Assembly (NCBI RefSeq): GCF_002443255.2
Contig: NW_019211454.1
Span: forward strand, 29,589,565-29,653,564
Length of the DNA: 64,000 nucleotides
Reading direction: 5' to 3'
Source: Varroa destructor
Lineage: Eukaryota; Arthropoda; Arachnida; Mesostigmata; Varroidae
Position numbers and translations under genes: made by a program. Positions 24,944 to 38,686 of the stretch are shown here, piece after piece. Position 1 is the stretch's first letter; every line of letters starts with the position of its first letter. Below the pieces are notes generated by a model. That model saw only the letters and a list, made by a program, of their open reading frames with translations. It did not search any database and was not told the origin of the DNA.

Positions 24944-27900
24944 CTGCGTCATAAGGACAGCCCTAAGTAGTGCTGCTAAAGGAAAGAGCAGAGTTTTTTT
25001 CCGATCGTCTTTTCTATTTCTTCAGTCTCAACTGCATCTTAGAATGGAAACTGTTGAAACATTCAAACCAGATCGAGCAAGAGAAAAATGCTTGGCTCAG
25101 GTGAAGGTGGCTTACAGACACGCTAAAATCACTACCTTTCACTCATTCAACGTCGCTGAGAGTAAGGCGTGTGGTAGAAAATAACGCCAAATCGTGCCCG
25201 TACATCAGGCCATTTTTCTCGCTGATAACTCCATGCACACCTAACTATTGAGGACCCTTCTGTTTGAAAATAATCCTAACCGATATAGACTAAACATTCT
25301 AGGTCCGGTGAACATTAGCGAGCACACTAACAGGTAGAAAATGAAATTGGTCCATCCTGGAAAAAAGAAATACATCCTGGAAAGAGCGTTCGAAATTACG
25401 TTCGTTCATTTTAAGATAATACGAACTATGCTAGCTTTTAAATTAATTAAAAAATTAGCTAGTTTTTTAAATTTAGATTTGCGTCAGTTTCTACCGTAGT
25501 TCTGCTAGTGCAGCGATTTTGTTTGTTTGTTTGTTTGTCTTTAGCTTGCATGGTTATTTGTTTTATTTACTTTTTTTTTGTGCAAGTACACCTATTGATA
25601 AATAACTGATTATACAGTTTATAATAAATGAGAAGTTGAATTCAGGAATAACTTATTCATAGTGAGCTGGCACTATATCTATACCGCTATTTCTCAATAT
25701 GGAGTATTTCTCATGTTGTGGAGAAGACGAGTGCTGACGCTCAGATACGCTCACTCAGATGTGCTCATCGACCTCATCTAGCCAATACGTGCAACGAACG
25801 AAAACGAGGCGGATATTGATTTCAATACAGTTAGACTCTCATAGCTTCCAGAACACGTGAAATTACTCAATAGAAATGCTCTCATTCACTTCAGGACCGC
25901 CCACGAGTGGAAAAAAGATAACGGATTTCTTAAGAGTGTCAATAATTGAATTTTTTTTTTGGAGCGCATTTAGTATGTGCTGCATTCTATGTTTACAGAA
26001 TTTGGGCCTTTTTTTTTTGGATAGCTCCTTAAGCGGTCTAAATCTAATTTCATTAATTAACTAGAATGTTTCATTTGTAAGAAAAAAAGCGGCTCAATTT
26101 AATGGCTTTTCCATAAATATGTGGTAACTGCAAGGACGGATGCGCCAATGATATGACAGATCTGTGATAGACTGATTGGGGCCACTTTCACAACGACACA
26201 CGCTGGTTGTTTCCATTGCTTCTTCAATGTCCGAAATGGCACAGTTATAATAGAGAATCGCGCGTACAAACATATGCTGGCATTCACATACACAGTCTTT
26301 TGTAGCCGCAGAAATTGGCCTTTGTGACAGGTTACCGTTGAGGGAGATGTTGACAAAGAAGCGCAGACGGCGCAGAAGAGCCAGCGCGAGATGTGACGAG
26401 AGGACTAATTATGAGTTATAACTGGAGAAGACGTTTGCGTATGATAGTAGATCAACGACTAGCGGCAAGGTGATCTAGTGGTCTCCTGAGCTCCCAATTC
26501 CATACCTATAATGTCTAGAAGCTTAAATTTCCCCCCTCTTAATTACTAAAAGTTTATTACATGCCATGCCATGCCATTTATGTGTGCTGACATTATCGAG
26601 ATACCAAAAAGAAGCCAGTTGTCAGGCCCAAGAAAATGCTAGAATAAATAGTACCTACCTGTGCTAGCCAATACAAGTGCGCTGATCAAGCGAGTCTAAT
26701 GTACACAGAGATTCAATACTATAGATGGAATAACACAAATTCTATTACTGGAAATCGTATCTAAGAGACAATTTGTCGGCTAGTATCAACATAAGACGGA
26801 AGCTTCGCTTGCGGATCGGTCCTAATTTCGATAATTGTCATTTTCGTAACGAAAACAAATCTCATGTTGCTCGACTTAAGGCCACCTCTTTAAGGCACTG
26901 CTGCTTCTAAAGAATGACGCCTATCTATTTCCTTATGGACTGATGTCTCGTACTAGCTTTGATAGGTCAATGAAGAAGGCCGAATTTAGAGGGAAGGCAC
27001 GATGCAAAGAAAAAGCAATTCCCCGAGCCTTCACTTTATTTCAGTTCACAAACCATTTCCTATACAGTCGATCCGTCGCTATAGCGTTAATAGTGGATGT
27101 AGATTACGCTACGCAATTCCTCGCGTATCTTCATTCATCAACCAGTGAGATATTCAAAATGTTTACACCTCCGCAGTCTACTCACATATAATAAAATCTC
27201 AGCTTTGGTCTCTAGAATTTCTCTATAGTTCACCTACTTCACTGAGGGTGGGTGTTTTTTTTGTTTGTCAGATAGGTTTAAGCAATATAGAAGTAGTACT
27301 TTCAGCTAAATAATAAAAACTTAGCGTAGTAATGGAGTGAAATACGGCAATTCTGTGCTGTGAGCGTTTGCTATGCACAAAACAGTACCACATAAGTAAA
27401 CAGCGGAATCGCCTCGCTATGCATACGTAGAATTATTCATAGATCATATCATTCTTCTAGATACCTTGTTTACGTTATACAGTGATCCTGCAGAGCCATT
27501 CCTTTCAAGTCATGGGCAGATGCGCTGTGTACGTGCATTTATTGGCAGGCGTCTTCATTATTAAAATACCGACTGAGATAAGTTCTACAAGCTGAGCCGA
27601 TTCTTACTTTCTTTTCGTATGTTTGTTTTTGTCTAGCAGTGCTTCCTTCGCCTGTCATTGGGACTCACTTACAATGGCTAATATAATGAAACCTAGTAAA
27701 TGAACGAAGTTACTTCTCATCGCTTTCGTAACTGCTCAACTTTAACAATTTCCGCCACAACTCTTTTCCTACTAAAAGATGAGCTTTGCTTAATGAACTA
27801 GTGGGTTAATAGACAAAATCGATGGATTCTCCGGAGGGACATGTTGGCTTTCAGAGGTACAGCCGCTCACCCCATTGTATGTGGCATGCGCTGCGTCCAT

Positions 27901-29305
27901 GCGTATTGGACTAGCGCAAGACGACAGAAGTGTTATCCTATTCGGGAAACTCATATACAGAAAAACGCAACCATACTTGTTGTAGAACTTCTTTCAACTG
28001 AATACCACTAAGTACGTCATTAAATTATGGACGTACCAAAGAGCAATTCGATTAGTCAAAGAGACAGCATATTGGCTGACCAATTAGTGTCTTCCGATCT
28101 AAATGATAAGTTGAGTCATTTTGAAGAGAACCTCTTTATTTATTATACAAATAATGGATGTGTATTCTACCACCTATTGACCTATTACTTTGCCAGTTTA
28201 TAATGCTCGTTATTGGACTAACATTTGGGTTACGAACCTTTAGACCTTAGAACCTGCTCAATTAAATACATCTTCATGTTTATTCACTATAAACAGCATT
28301 CACTGCGCCTACAGCCTCAATCTTGGTCAATCTGAATCACTCGCTGAACATTTTTTCGACATATTTCCTTTTTAATAGGCAAATAAGTTTTTAATACTAA
28401 CTTTGCGCGTGTAAACTTGCTAAAGTGAGCTTTAAATATGCTGCATCTAACAGTGCTAACGGAATTTTGTTTTAGGCCGATAGCAGACCAAAAGTCCCAA
28501 AAATGCAAAGGCTCAAAATGACCAAAAAGTTCAAAAGCTATAAAAAGGCGCAATATATGTCAAAAGAGTAGTCTAAAAGGTTATTTTAACAGTCAGACTT
28601 CAAAGTGATAGTCTCCTCTCCAGGATGGCGGCTAATTTTTGGATGTTAAAAACAACAGATCAGGTGTATCAAAAATGGTTTTTGAGCCATTTTTGGAGCT
28701 TTTTAAACAGAAAAACTATTAAGGATGTTTTGATCTGCCTCATGAGAGATTTTCCAAAAGTCGAGTGAACAGCAATAACCCAGGCCGCGGATTTTAGAAA
28801 AAAAAAAAAGATAAAGCATTTCACTTTGCTGGAAGTTTCTTCGACGCGCAAAGATTGAACAACAGCTGAGTTTTGCTCAAGTTCGGAAGACGATACGCTA
28901 TTATTTATCACGATAAATTGATGGTTTTTAGGAGAAATTGGTTTTTATCTAGTGCAAAGGGTAGCGGTAACATACTGCTAAAGAAAGGTTTTTCTCGATT
29001 TGAACACACCGCGTTATATATTTTTATATATATCTTTGTACTGCATTGCCCTTTGAGGTTCGTATTTACTCAGACACTGTTTCAACAAAGCAGAACAGCC
29101 TGCCTGTTTTACGAGTAGTTTCTCATCTGCGTATTGCATGGAATTCTGTACTTACGAAAAAACATCTATTTAGTGTTGTGTATCGTTATTGGAAGGTCAG
29201 TATATGCAGCTTTCGATATGCTTTTATATATAAGTGCTACAATACGATTGCACGTGTTGACCCTCCTCTGCTTCGGGCGCGAGGTTGTTTGCAAAAAAAC
29301 ATCAG

Positions 29306-29347
29306 CCTGTATCTAACTCGTTCGTATCAAAACGAGGCTGATACAGG
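29306..29347. repeat. compound hairpin, 8-bp plus 6-bp stem
   Basis: CCTGTATC pairs with GATACAGG, then a 3x3 internal loop, then CTCGTT pairs with AACGAG around an 8-nt loop. Confidence 0.6.
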
Positions 29348-31387
29348 GTGATATTGTTCAAGGCCAGCATAACCTCTTTAAATTGTGGCTGCTTTGTGAA
29401 AGCCGACAAGACGAAGCGCTAACTCGAAGCACGCTAACGGTAAACTTCAAGTGAAGCTGGTAACTATGATCAGTGTCGCGCCTATGTTGCAGCTGACATC
29501 ACACACTCTGCTCCTTGCACTCAATCATTTGTTATACCGACCAGTGTCCTGAAGTGTGGACAGCTTTAAGGGACTTCTGACTGGCACGTCCTTTTTTGCT
29601 TCGGTGGCTTCTGACATCTCGTTTAAGAGAAATATACCCCCCACCTGTAGCTAAGCTGACAAGGTTCGATAAATAAAAGTTGCAGGGCATAAAATTCAAC
29701 CACAAGTTCTTTCTTCCCGGTTACTGCTTCCTGGACTAGGCAAGTATTAAGTACATTTGTCGCTCAATTGTTGTCTGTTATAGAACGAATAATCGAATAA
29801 CCGACCCGAGACAGGTTGCTAGACGATTCTCGTTGCAATGAAAACACGTATCATGGCTAGAGAACTAAATGACATATTGTGCACTAGGGATCATTTGTAA
29901 AGTGGTCCTTTTTGGTTAAAGGTAAAATTCTGAGAGTGAGAAAATTCGATTTTTACTAATACAGTAACTAATTCATTCTGAACAAGAAAACGCCTGTCAC
30001 ACGATTAAAAGAGAACAGATATTCTATCTGTTTTTCCCCGAAATTGGTTATATATGAGGGATTATCGATATTAGTAGCCGTCTAGGTTCTATGTTCTACA
30101 TACACTGAGTAACGCCGCCGGCATCTGAGCGTCGGGCCGTCTTCCCTAAAAAAATTCCTTCGCTTTGACAAGCACGTTAGGGTTAAATACAGACGTACCA
30201 TTAAGTAGTATCAGAAATATGACCCCTCTTTTTAAATGCTAATTGGAGCCTTAAATTGCAGGATTTCCAAGCAGTTCTAATCTGCCTTGTCGACTGCTGC
30301 CTACTCAATGTACAAAGTGTCGACGATGTTTTGCATAGCTGCGTGCTATAGCGGCTATACATTTGTGCATAAATTTCACACTTTTGCTTGTAGCGACGGG
30401 AAGCGCGTCGAAGGACTTTCACCGACCGTTGTTTAACACACAGGCGCGTCCACCATTTCGTATTCTATCGTTTCCTTGCGTTCGCTTAGTAGAGTACAAG
30501 GCGACAGCCCGTTTCCGTTCATGCACAGATGGAACGTACGCATCGTGCGCAAAAACATCCAGTATTAGACTGACTGGGATCGGCTGAAACTTAAATTTAG
30601 GGTAAGAGAAGAACTAACGAAAGGAAGTGTGGTTTCAGGCTAATGCGCCAACCTACAAACAATAGATGATACTGGCATCAACTTTCACTGCAGCTAGGGA
30701 TGACCGTAGGCCGTGTTGGCCGTATTAGGGATGCAGCCGCACTCACGGCGAAAATGGCGGTACCAGCTGAAGCGGTTGAGGATAGCTTGCGCTGAAACGA
30801 CTCGGCCATCCACCGTAGGACACTACTAGGCAAACGACCACTACTCGCTCATTTCTAAGAACGTCGTGCCTCAAACTTTACCCTCCGGTTCAGTAGATGT
30901 TAGACGCTCCTTCCCGTTGTTCCCTGTTCGCGGGCCAATTTGGGCTTGCGAGAATATCACTAATGAGGATATTAGTCTCTTGTGGCAGGCCTGTGAACTA
31001 CCAGCCGAACTGGCCACAATAACGCTGGTGGCAATAAGGATTGCGCACCGTGCCGAATCCGCTTAGCCTTTCTTAGCTGGCTCTGCCTTCACTCGCCCAC
31101 CCTGACTCCTCGCCGATAAAAACCAACACACATATCGCGGTTATCGTGTAATCTTTTTCGTTCCCTCATTCACCTCTTCCAGCATTTTGCTATCTTTACA
31201 AACTTGTATGTGTTTGTCTGTATGTGCGATAAACGCACGCTTTTCTGAGAGGTGATCATACTGTGAGGTATCTATCCATTGCTCATATGCAATAAGCCAA
31301 TGTCAAATTGTGCATTTGTTGCTTCGATGGCAATGTCGATCCTAATATAGAACTAATTATGTAGTAAGTTATTATTCTTAGACTTGA

Positions 31388-31420
31388 AATAAACAGTTAT
31401 TAAAAAAAAAAAAAAAAAAA
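31388..31420 (+). other. AATAAA followed by poly(A)19, possible retrocopy 3' end
   Basis: AATAAA at 31388-31393 is followed 8 bases later by 19 consecutive A residues (31402-31420). In genomic DNA this arrangement is typical of a processed retrocopy or a non-LTR element tail on the + strand. No parent coding sequence and no clear target-site duplication was found, so a real gene end next to an A-run remains possible. Confidence 0.4.
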
Positions 31421-34400
31421 GCTGCAGTAAGACGTGTGAACGGAGACTATTGAGAAGTTAGAATGTGATCCTAAGTCACACAGAAAGCACTTATATATGC
31501 ACCCGCAGATTAGTCGAGAAATTTTCCAACGCAGCAGCTAAACAAATAAAGTTTTGCGGCGTTCCTTTTAGCTATGTTTTTAAATAATAAATACCGAGGA
31601 AAAAATGTAAAAGTAAGAGTCTCCAAAGAGCTAGTAGAACGAAAACAAAAATAATTTTTTTTTACTAGTATGCTTTTTTTTTGTACGTAGAACAAACATT
31701 ACCACGCGAATCGAAACAGGAATAAACGATTGAAAAATGATGCTTAACCCTCTTTAAAGAGCAATTATTATGATAAGGTATTGTCGGCAATGGCGTGGAA
31801 CTAGCTCATTTTTTGTATCATAGGCCTTTGTCAACCGATTAAAATGTTGTCCTTTCCGCAAACCAATGGAAGATTTACGTGTTAATAACTCAAAGTAGTT
31901 CAGACGCACAAGATCTCCACGTCTTTTGTTTATATTACTACTGACGATAGAGTGAGTACGATTTACAAAACTGTAACTGCTCTGAAAAGTTGGGAACCGT
32001 GGGAACAAAACAGGTGTCCGTTAACAACTGCTCTCTGAATGCAGACGCTTGACGGGTGACAGAATACTAGCCACCCCCTCATGCGACATAGATCTTGAAG
32101 GACAAACTGAACATAATTCGTTGAATATTTTATATTATACCTATCAGAGTATTACGTTTAACAACGATTCACTCAAAACATCGATATTAGAGGTCACGCA
32201 TCGCAGATTGATCTAGCAAACAGACGCGAACAATCTGCTTGAGTCAACAACTGGATATTTATATATAAACATTTCGCCAATCTGAAAACTGGTTATTGAT
32301 GAAAAACCTGCCACTACAACTATTTACATTAATACTTAACTTATACAGAGTGGAATTTTCAGCTCATTTCATTGCCGAATGAATTTCGTTGACGCTTCGT
32401 TGGATCTGACTCCTAAGAAAATTATCGCTTTCTTGATAAATACTTTCAGAAATATCCCACCTTAAAATGTTTATATTTTGATTCACTTTAACATAGATAT
32501 TAAGTAACTGCATTAATTTTATAGTTTAAGGGAGTGATGCCATGAAACAAAAGTCGTTAAGTAATTTAAATGTTTGGTGTGGCTAATTGACCGTAGGACC
32601 AGCTTCTGTGCCACACTGCTTCCGCGATAGCTAAATAGGTATTGCTTAAACAGTCTAGTTTGTACGGTAGGTACAGGTAGGGTGAGGCTGCACATGAAGT
32701 TTCGTGTATTTTGTAGATTAACACTTCAGTATAACCGGGCCGTAGTTGAAGTACTCTGTATAGCTCGGCGAACATCTGTACGCACCTTTTTCCATTGAAC
32801 TCAGTTGTTTAGTTAATTGAGTGAACGTAAGTTACAGACGTGACGGAGAGCACGTTGTGGCGTCAGCTTTTTCTTTAGGTATTTTTAGCTAAAAGCTTTC
32901 TTCAAAGGAAAAACGTTCGACAGGACATTTTTTAAGCCTCGAATCGTGAGCCTGTTTTTGAGCCGCGCGTATCGAACGGTGCTACGACGATTCCGCTCCA
33001 CCCGCCAATCGTCAATATGTACTTTGAGAGTAAAAACTGGAATAGCGGAAACATACGCGCACGTGCGTACACTAACCAGACCACCCGACGCGTAAATGGA
33101 ACCGCTAAGATATGATATGTCTTTAAGAGCTGTAGATCATTGGTTGTTAAGGAAATTCCGTCCAGTGTATTGACTGAGCTATATATTGCCATGTTAACTG
33201 TTTCTGTTCTGATCGATATCGTAATATTTTTGGAAGGAGATAAAAGCGGTCTAGATTCTAATCCGGGCGTAGAAGCTTTTGACAATAAAAGAAAATCTTG
33301 AAAAGCCACGCAGTAGAAAAGGCAACGACGACAGTCATTCCCTCTACTCGATCTTCTCAAACTGCCTATGATGAATCTCCCACCGTGATACATATTCGAG
33401 GTTGTACTAAAACAGCGGTACCGAAACATATCGTAGAAGGGACAGCCAGGTACTGGTGAAGTTGAAGTGCCTCTGGTCTCCGTACCGTGAACACGCGCTT
33501 GAACCTAGCAATATATTATTCTAGCCTTTAACCTCAAACAACACTGGAATATATTTCAGTCCACTGTAGAACGATGTTCCAGAAACTCAGACTGTGTAGC
33601 CTGTTTTCAGCAGTTTCGGCTCATCTATACGTAACTAGTTTAGTTACCCGCAACACAGATATAGATTTGACGCGTACGAGTATTTTTTTACTTCACCTAT
33701 TTTTTATAAGCTTGCACTCTGCACGAATTCATTTGTATGTACAACGCGGAATACCATCAGACAGACCCCTAAAGCGATAACCGTGTTCCGCAGACTACGA
33801 TAATAATCTTGTATGAACAAAGACGTTATTCAAGTACAAACAAAAGCATTGCTTATATGTGGACCTTCTGAAGAGAACCAGTCATGTCATTCAATTGTAA
33901 GCGTTCTCTATAGAAAAACTAAGTAATTTACTTAGACTATAAATCGGTAAGTTTTTACCTTACTATTCGCTACAAATTAAGTTCTACCGACCCGGTGAAG
34001 GCCTTTGGCCTCTTTTTCTTTCTTTTTCCCATTATGGATGTGTATGCGGATAGCCAGGCAGCTCTAAGAGACACGTTTGCTGTCTCCTCCACCCGCCAGC
34101 TACTGATAGAGGGAACCTCATAGCGAAGAATACTTTAGAGAAGTAGACGACAGCCAAGCATCAGACACGACTCTGTAATGTGTCGAAAAGAGAGCTGTAA
34201 AGAGTCGGCCAAGCGAACGCGTGTCGCGTTCCGAAGTGCAAAACCTGTAACGATACTCCTCGCAACTCCAGCTGCCACCGAAGCCGTTGCACGAGAACTC
34301 AGCCCGACAAATGGGGCTCGGCTGCGTGAATAGATGCATAGATGTCGTTTCAGTGTCAGACCCCTAAAGGCACCATTTTTTGGCCCCCTAGTAGACGGGC

Positions 34401-35993
34401 GGACAGCGAAAGTACAACAAGTATAAACGTAATAGCCATTACGTGGGCCACTAGGAGAACTAAGGATTTACAGATCGAGCCGATTTACATATCGACCCCA
34501 TTTTACAACAGCTCGCCCTAGAATAGCGGCGTGACTGGTTCTTGCAAGCCTAGTTCAATTTAGTTTTTGTAGAAATCCGCAACAAGTGGCTGTTGCTGGC
34601 GTTGACATGGCGAAAAATGCATCTGTATGAAAATGGGTGCTTGTGTGGTGTTCGCTTTTATGGATGCTGTTTCTTAAGGTGCCTTGACTTATCTAGATTG
34701 TGGTTCGCGGGAAGGTAGCGTAGCAATTACAATGGGTAAACACATCTTTCTTAGCGTATTCTTCAGGTCGACTAAAAATACTCTCAGTGAGATATAAATG
34801 CCGACGAAACATGGCTGCCACATTAATTTCAAGCAATAGACGGATCTTTATTTGGGCAACGCGCTCCCCTCGTCGGCTCGTTTTCTATATCGTTATGCTT
34901 TTTTGTGGTCGTATCGCTTCGGGGTATGTATCAGACAGTTTGCAGAAAATAGATATTGCTTGATTTCTAAAAATGAAGCTTGCGCAGTTTGAATTTCCAG
35001 CATCATTGTACTTGAATAGTAGATGTTCATCTACTTTAAAAAAAACAAATAAACATTGTCACAATGTACAAAATCAGTGCTTGAGGTTTGCAACAGTGGG
35101 CTATAAAGGCACCGTACAAGCACTCCCCATCGGTAAGAGCAGCAGTCGGGGCCACCACCAGCTCCAACAAGCAAGGAAGCAATAGGTTACTGCTCGCCTT
35201 TCAGGATATGATCAGAAATACGCGCCACCACTGTTTGCATCAAACAGAGCCGGCCGTAAGAAAGTGTTCAATGCTGTTTTTTTAGAAATATAGACGTATG
35301 ACACAAACTGAATGAACATTGCTACAAGGATTGACGTGTTAGGGAAAGATATTTCTTTATACACACAAGATATAGGGAAAGAACGATAATAAGCAAATGC
35401 ACGAGCTACGTGAAGCGAGTCAATTACATTGTTAGTCGATAGTCGTCAATCTTGCCTATCAGGGAACCAATTAAATTCACGCTTCGCAATATCGTGGTAA
35501 TCAAGGAAGGCAAACTGTATCAGCTCGTAGGCGATTTTTCGCAAAGCACATTTACGGCAAGGACAATGGCCACCTGATATACGGTCCGTCAGGCCTCATA
35601 ATTTTCCCTCGGGTTCGAAACATTCAATGTCGCTTTACCGAAGCAACCTTTGCGTTGAACAAGATAGAAAGCACGTTACAGCGCAAAAGAAAGGCCTAAG
35701 GAATTGTTTGTCAAACAATAAAAGGCGGACAAAATGTACGATTTCTAACACGGTTATTGGATATACGGACAACAATAAACAGTGACTAGCTTCATTTTAA
35801 TTGCGCAAACTGGAAGCTTTTCGTTCACCGAAATACTTCCGTGCCCTGCTACCATAGTATATCCGTAGAGAATCTCCGGTGGAAAATTAAAATGGCTGTT
35901 TATTAGCAAAGCTATATTCACGCGAATTATTTTGTTAGCTTTAACCAGAACTAGAAAATGCTTTATAGTTTCAGATTGATTCCTCGACAGCGG

Positions 35994-36017
35994 GATAGAT
36001 AGATAGATAGATAGATG
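35994..36017. repeat. (GATA)n microsatellite
   Basis: Five uninterrupted GATA units are followed by GATG. Confidence 0.93.
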
Positions 36018-36410
36018 GAGAGGTACATTTGAAACCCTCAGAATTCACAAGCTACCAGAGAGATACATGGTTGTTCATATCGTACTAGTGATTACTATTA
36101 TTAGTGATATGGTTCATTATGGAACTTTTTTTTTTTATTAATAACGCTTATTGACGGGAAATAATCAACTAATATGAATATCCAACTGAGCTCTCAGAGC
36201 TAAATATCTTCATCCGACTCGTGTAGCAAGGTGGATGGTAAAGTTGTAGGAAAAAAGACAAACATTTTCATACATTTAGAAGGACAGTACGCTGTTCAAT
36301 GTCTAGCTCTACTTGTTTTCTTCTGTTTATGGGCTGGGATGGTCATTGACAAAAAAAGAAGAATCTTCAGTTGTTCGGGGGATTACGAAGAGGGTAGGGT
36401 TTTCAGAGAG

Positions 36411-36433
36411 GGTAGGTAGGTAGGTAGGTAGGT
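36411..36433. repeat. (GGTA)n microsatellite
   Basis: Five full GGTA units are followed by GGT. Confidence 0.93.
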
Positions 36434-37790
36434 GTTTTGACTTGATTCGACAAAGGAGTCAACGCTTTCTTGACTTTTGATCGTAGCCGATAAATTTGTT
36501 GGCATCTTGGCTTTTTCTCTGAATACCTGTCTATGCAAACGATTCTGGCCCTTCACCATATAATTAGCCCGAAACGGGTGCTTGCGAGTGTAGAACTGTA
36601 TTGGGGCGGTCCTGCTAACTGTTTTGATTCGTAAATGAAATCGGCTTTACCTCAAGTGTACATAATGTATGTACGCATAAGGCCAAAATAGGTACCATGG
36701 ACAACTATATGCTATGCTACTAACAGGTCATATATGTTATGCTTTGCTGCCTTATGCTCAATACAATGCTAATTATTAAACGAGTCTACGAAACAGCGAT
36801 AACTATCCGATTCTAGTCAGCAACCAAAACTAGTGCCTTCACATATATGGCTGTCCTATGCTAGCGAGGTGTTCTATATGCTCTATATACAAGAAGGTAG
36901 TGCGGTCGAAGGCAAGGTAGTTAGCTGTTTGGATAATGGCCCATCAAAACTAATGGGGCGGACCAAAAGGCAAATTTATGTCGTACTGAAGGAACGAGAC
37001 CCAATTGTAATCCTCGATTGTATTGAGTTTCTTGCTTGTCCATTAGTTACGACAGGAACAGCTAGTAATTTCTGGTCTCAAAAGAAATGTCATCAATGAC
37101 GTTAAGTAAGAAACTTTTCACTCACAATTTGTATTAAAAACACATTATTGTATACGAAAAGTTTCATAGTTCTTTTTCCTAATTCGGAAAACATAGAGAG
37201 GATGCATTAATTCTTTACTATATAGCTAGTAGTACATATAGATTATTATTGAAGATAATAAATTGTTATAACGTAATTAGGTCCATGTGCGCAAATTAAG
37301 GTTTTTTTCAAGAGCAAATAGGGCGCTTGTATATAATTTCCGAGTCTAAGAAAATGAGAAGTATCATATCGTGGCAGCTTTGACAATTTAGCTTATCTCT
37401 ATAGGAAAAAAGATGTTTTCCACTGAAATGTTTTAACCGCTAAATTATATCTCACTGGCAGTAATCGAACACATGCACAAAGATGAACGTAGATATGCTT
37501 CAAATTCTTTCCCTTTAGATTTAGAAACCCTTTTGTGATTAACTCCCTGAGACATCGCTAACAAACAACGCGTACCTAGTCGACTGTATCCAAGTGCTTA
37601 TTACCCGATTGTTATCTATTCAACCACCGTGGCCATTTATATGTCCTACTAAATATGTTATTCTCGAAGTACACTGCTTAATCTTGTCTGTCGGCGTCGA
37701 AAGATAGGCTCTCAAAAGCTGATTCTATGGTGTAGTAATAATAGAAATTGAATAGAACTTTTATTTGCGTGAAGGAGGACGTGTACCCGA

Positions 37791-37819
37791 GGAGGAGGAG
37801 GGGAGGAGGAGGAGGAGGG
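37791..37819. repeat. purine-only (GGA)n tract
   Basis: A 29-base G/A-only run is built of GGA units with one GGGG interruption. The strand asymmetry makes triplex or G-rich structure conceivable. Confidence 0.9.
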
Positions 37820-38085
37820 CAAGCTCTAACATATGTATTACTTCCTATATTGTTTCGTGGTATCCCAAATTGCAGCATAAGCATCGAGTACCGGTTCATT
37901 TGTAAACGGCGCTCGAAGACTATAGTTTAGCAGAAATATTGTTAATGTCATCTTTAAACGTTATTCAGTGGTGAAGTGGCCCAGCTTTGGCAGGTTAAGA
38001 CTCACCTATTTTTATCCGAATAATAATGCATAGCTGCATTGCGCTTCGTTAACGTTAGGCTAGGAAATAAAGATTCACAAGTGAT

Positions 38086-38148
38086 AAAATGATACACAAA
38101 CAATGTCTACATTCAGTCTAAATGTAAACATTGTTTGTGTATCATTTT
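38086..38148. repeat. foldback inverted repeat, 28-bp stem, 7-nt loop
   Basis: The arms 38086-38113 and 38121-38148 are complementary at 27 of 28 positions around CAGTCTA. The only mismatch, C38107 against A38127, would be a G-U pair in RNA from the - strand. It is the longest hairpin in the window. Confidence 0.95.
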
Positions 38149-38454
38149 TACCGTTTTGCTGTTCTCTACTCACGCCAGTACGTCATTCCTATTCATTCAC
38201 GAATTTGTGAAAGATTATCTTCCTCATTATGTCTCGTTCGACGGCCTAAACATTTGTAGGCCATTTACTATTTTTCTATGTTGCAAGGCTTACGCTCGGC
38301 GTCGCCGTTTGGAACTTCATCATAGGCCAGGCTTCCTCCTAACGCGACCAACGCGTGTCCATACCCGGGTTCGACCACAGCATTTACGTACAAATACGTT
38401 ACTCGCTAGGCTATTACAAGGCACACAATGTACTCGCTCCTCTTACCCGAGGTA

Positions 38455-38686
38455 CAGTGATTCTAAATGATCTGAGGGGTACAAGACAAAGGAAGGAAGT
38501 ATTTGTGACAACTTGCTGCCCCCACACCGATGAGGTATTCGCTTTCGGCGCGCGAATTTTAAATCTGCAGTTAGGCTATGTAATTTATCCAACTGAAGGT
38601 ACGTAATTGTTTATGTAAAGACAGCAAACAACCGCAAACGTTCCCTTTGTTTGCTTTGTGTCGTCTCAGACCATTTAGAATCACTG
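38455..38686. mobile_element. MITE-like element, 232 bp, TA target duplication
   Basis: The ends are inverted repeats beginning CAGTGATTCTAAATG; the outer 22 bases match at 21 positions, and weaker inverted similarity continues to about 65 bases. TA flanks both ends (38453-38454 and 38687-38688), which fits Tc1/mariner-type insertion. It is too short to encode a transposase. Similar peptides in + and - strand frames across its two ends are explained by the inverted repeats. Confidence 0.65.

Larger units (their letters stand above)
23830..31380. other. mostly non-coding stretch
   Basis: No gene was recognised. Visible items are a near-tandem duplication (24897-24943), a (GTTT)n repeat (25517-25538), triple ATGCC units (26571-26587) and a compound hairpin (29306-29347). 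A GC-richer patch at about 30420-31120 has several short open frames without recognisable domains and lies just upstream of the AATAAA/poly(A) tract. Confidence 0.5.
31421..38080. other. non-coding stretch, no gene recognised
   Basis: The longest open frame (32932-33429, - strand, 165 codons) has no recognisable domain. Simple repeats occur at 35994-36017 (GATA), 36411-36433 (GGTA) and 37791-37819 (GGA). Confidence 0.5.

Noticed and set aside
32932..33429. 165-codon open frame on the - strand
   Set aside because: No ATG near its start, no recognisable domain, mixed codon use and no splice signals; consistent with a chance open frame in 64 kb.
35608..35622. GGGTTCGAAAC resembling a tRNA or SINE internal promoter
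   Set aside because: There is no stem complementarity and no A box at a suitable distance.
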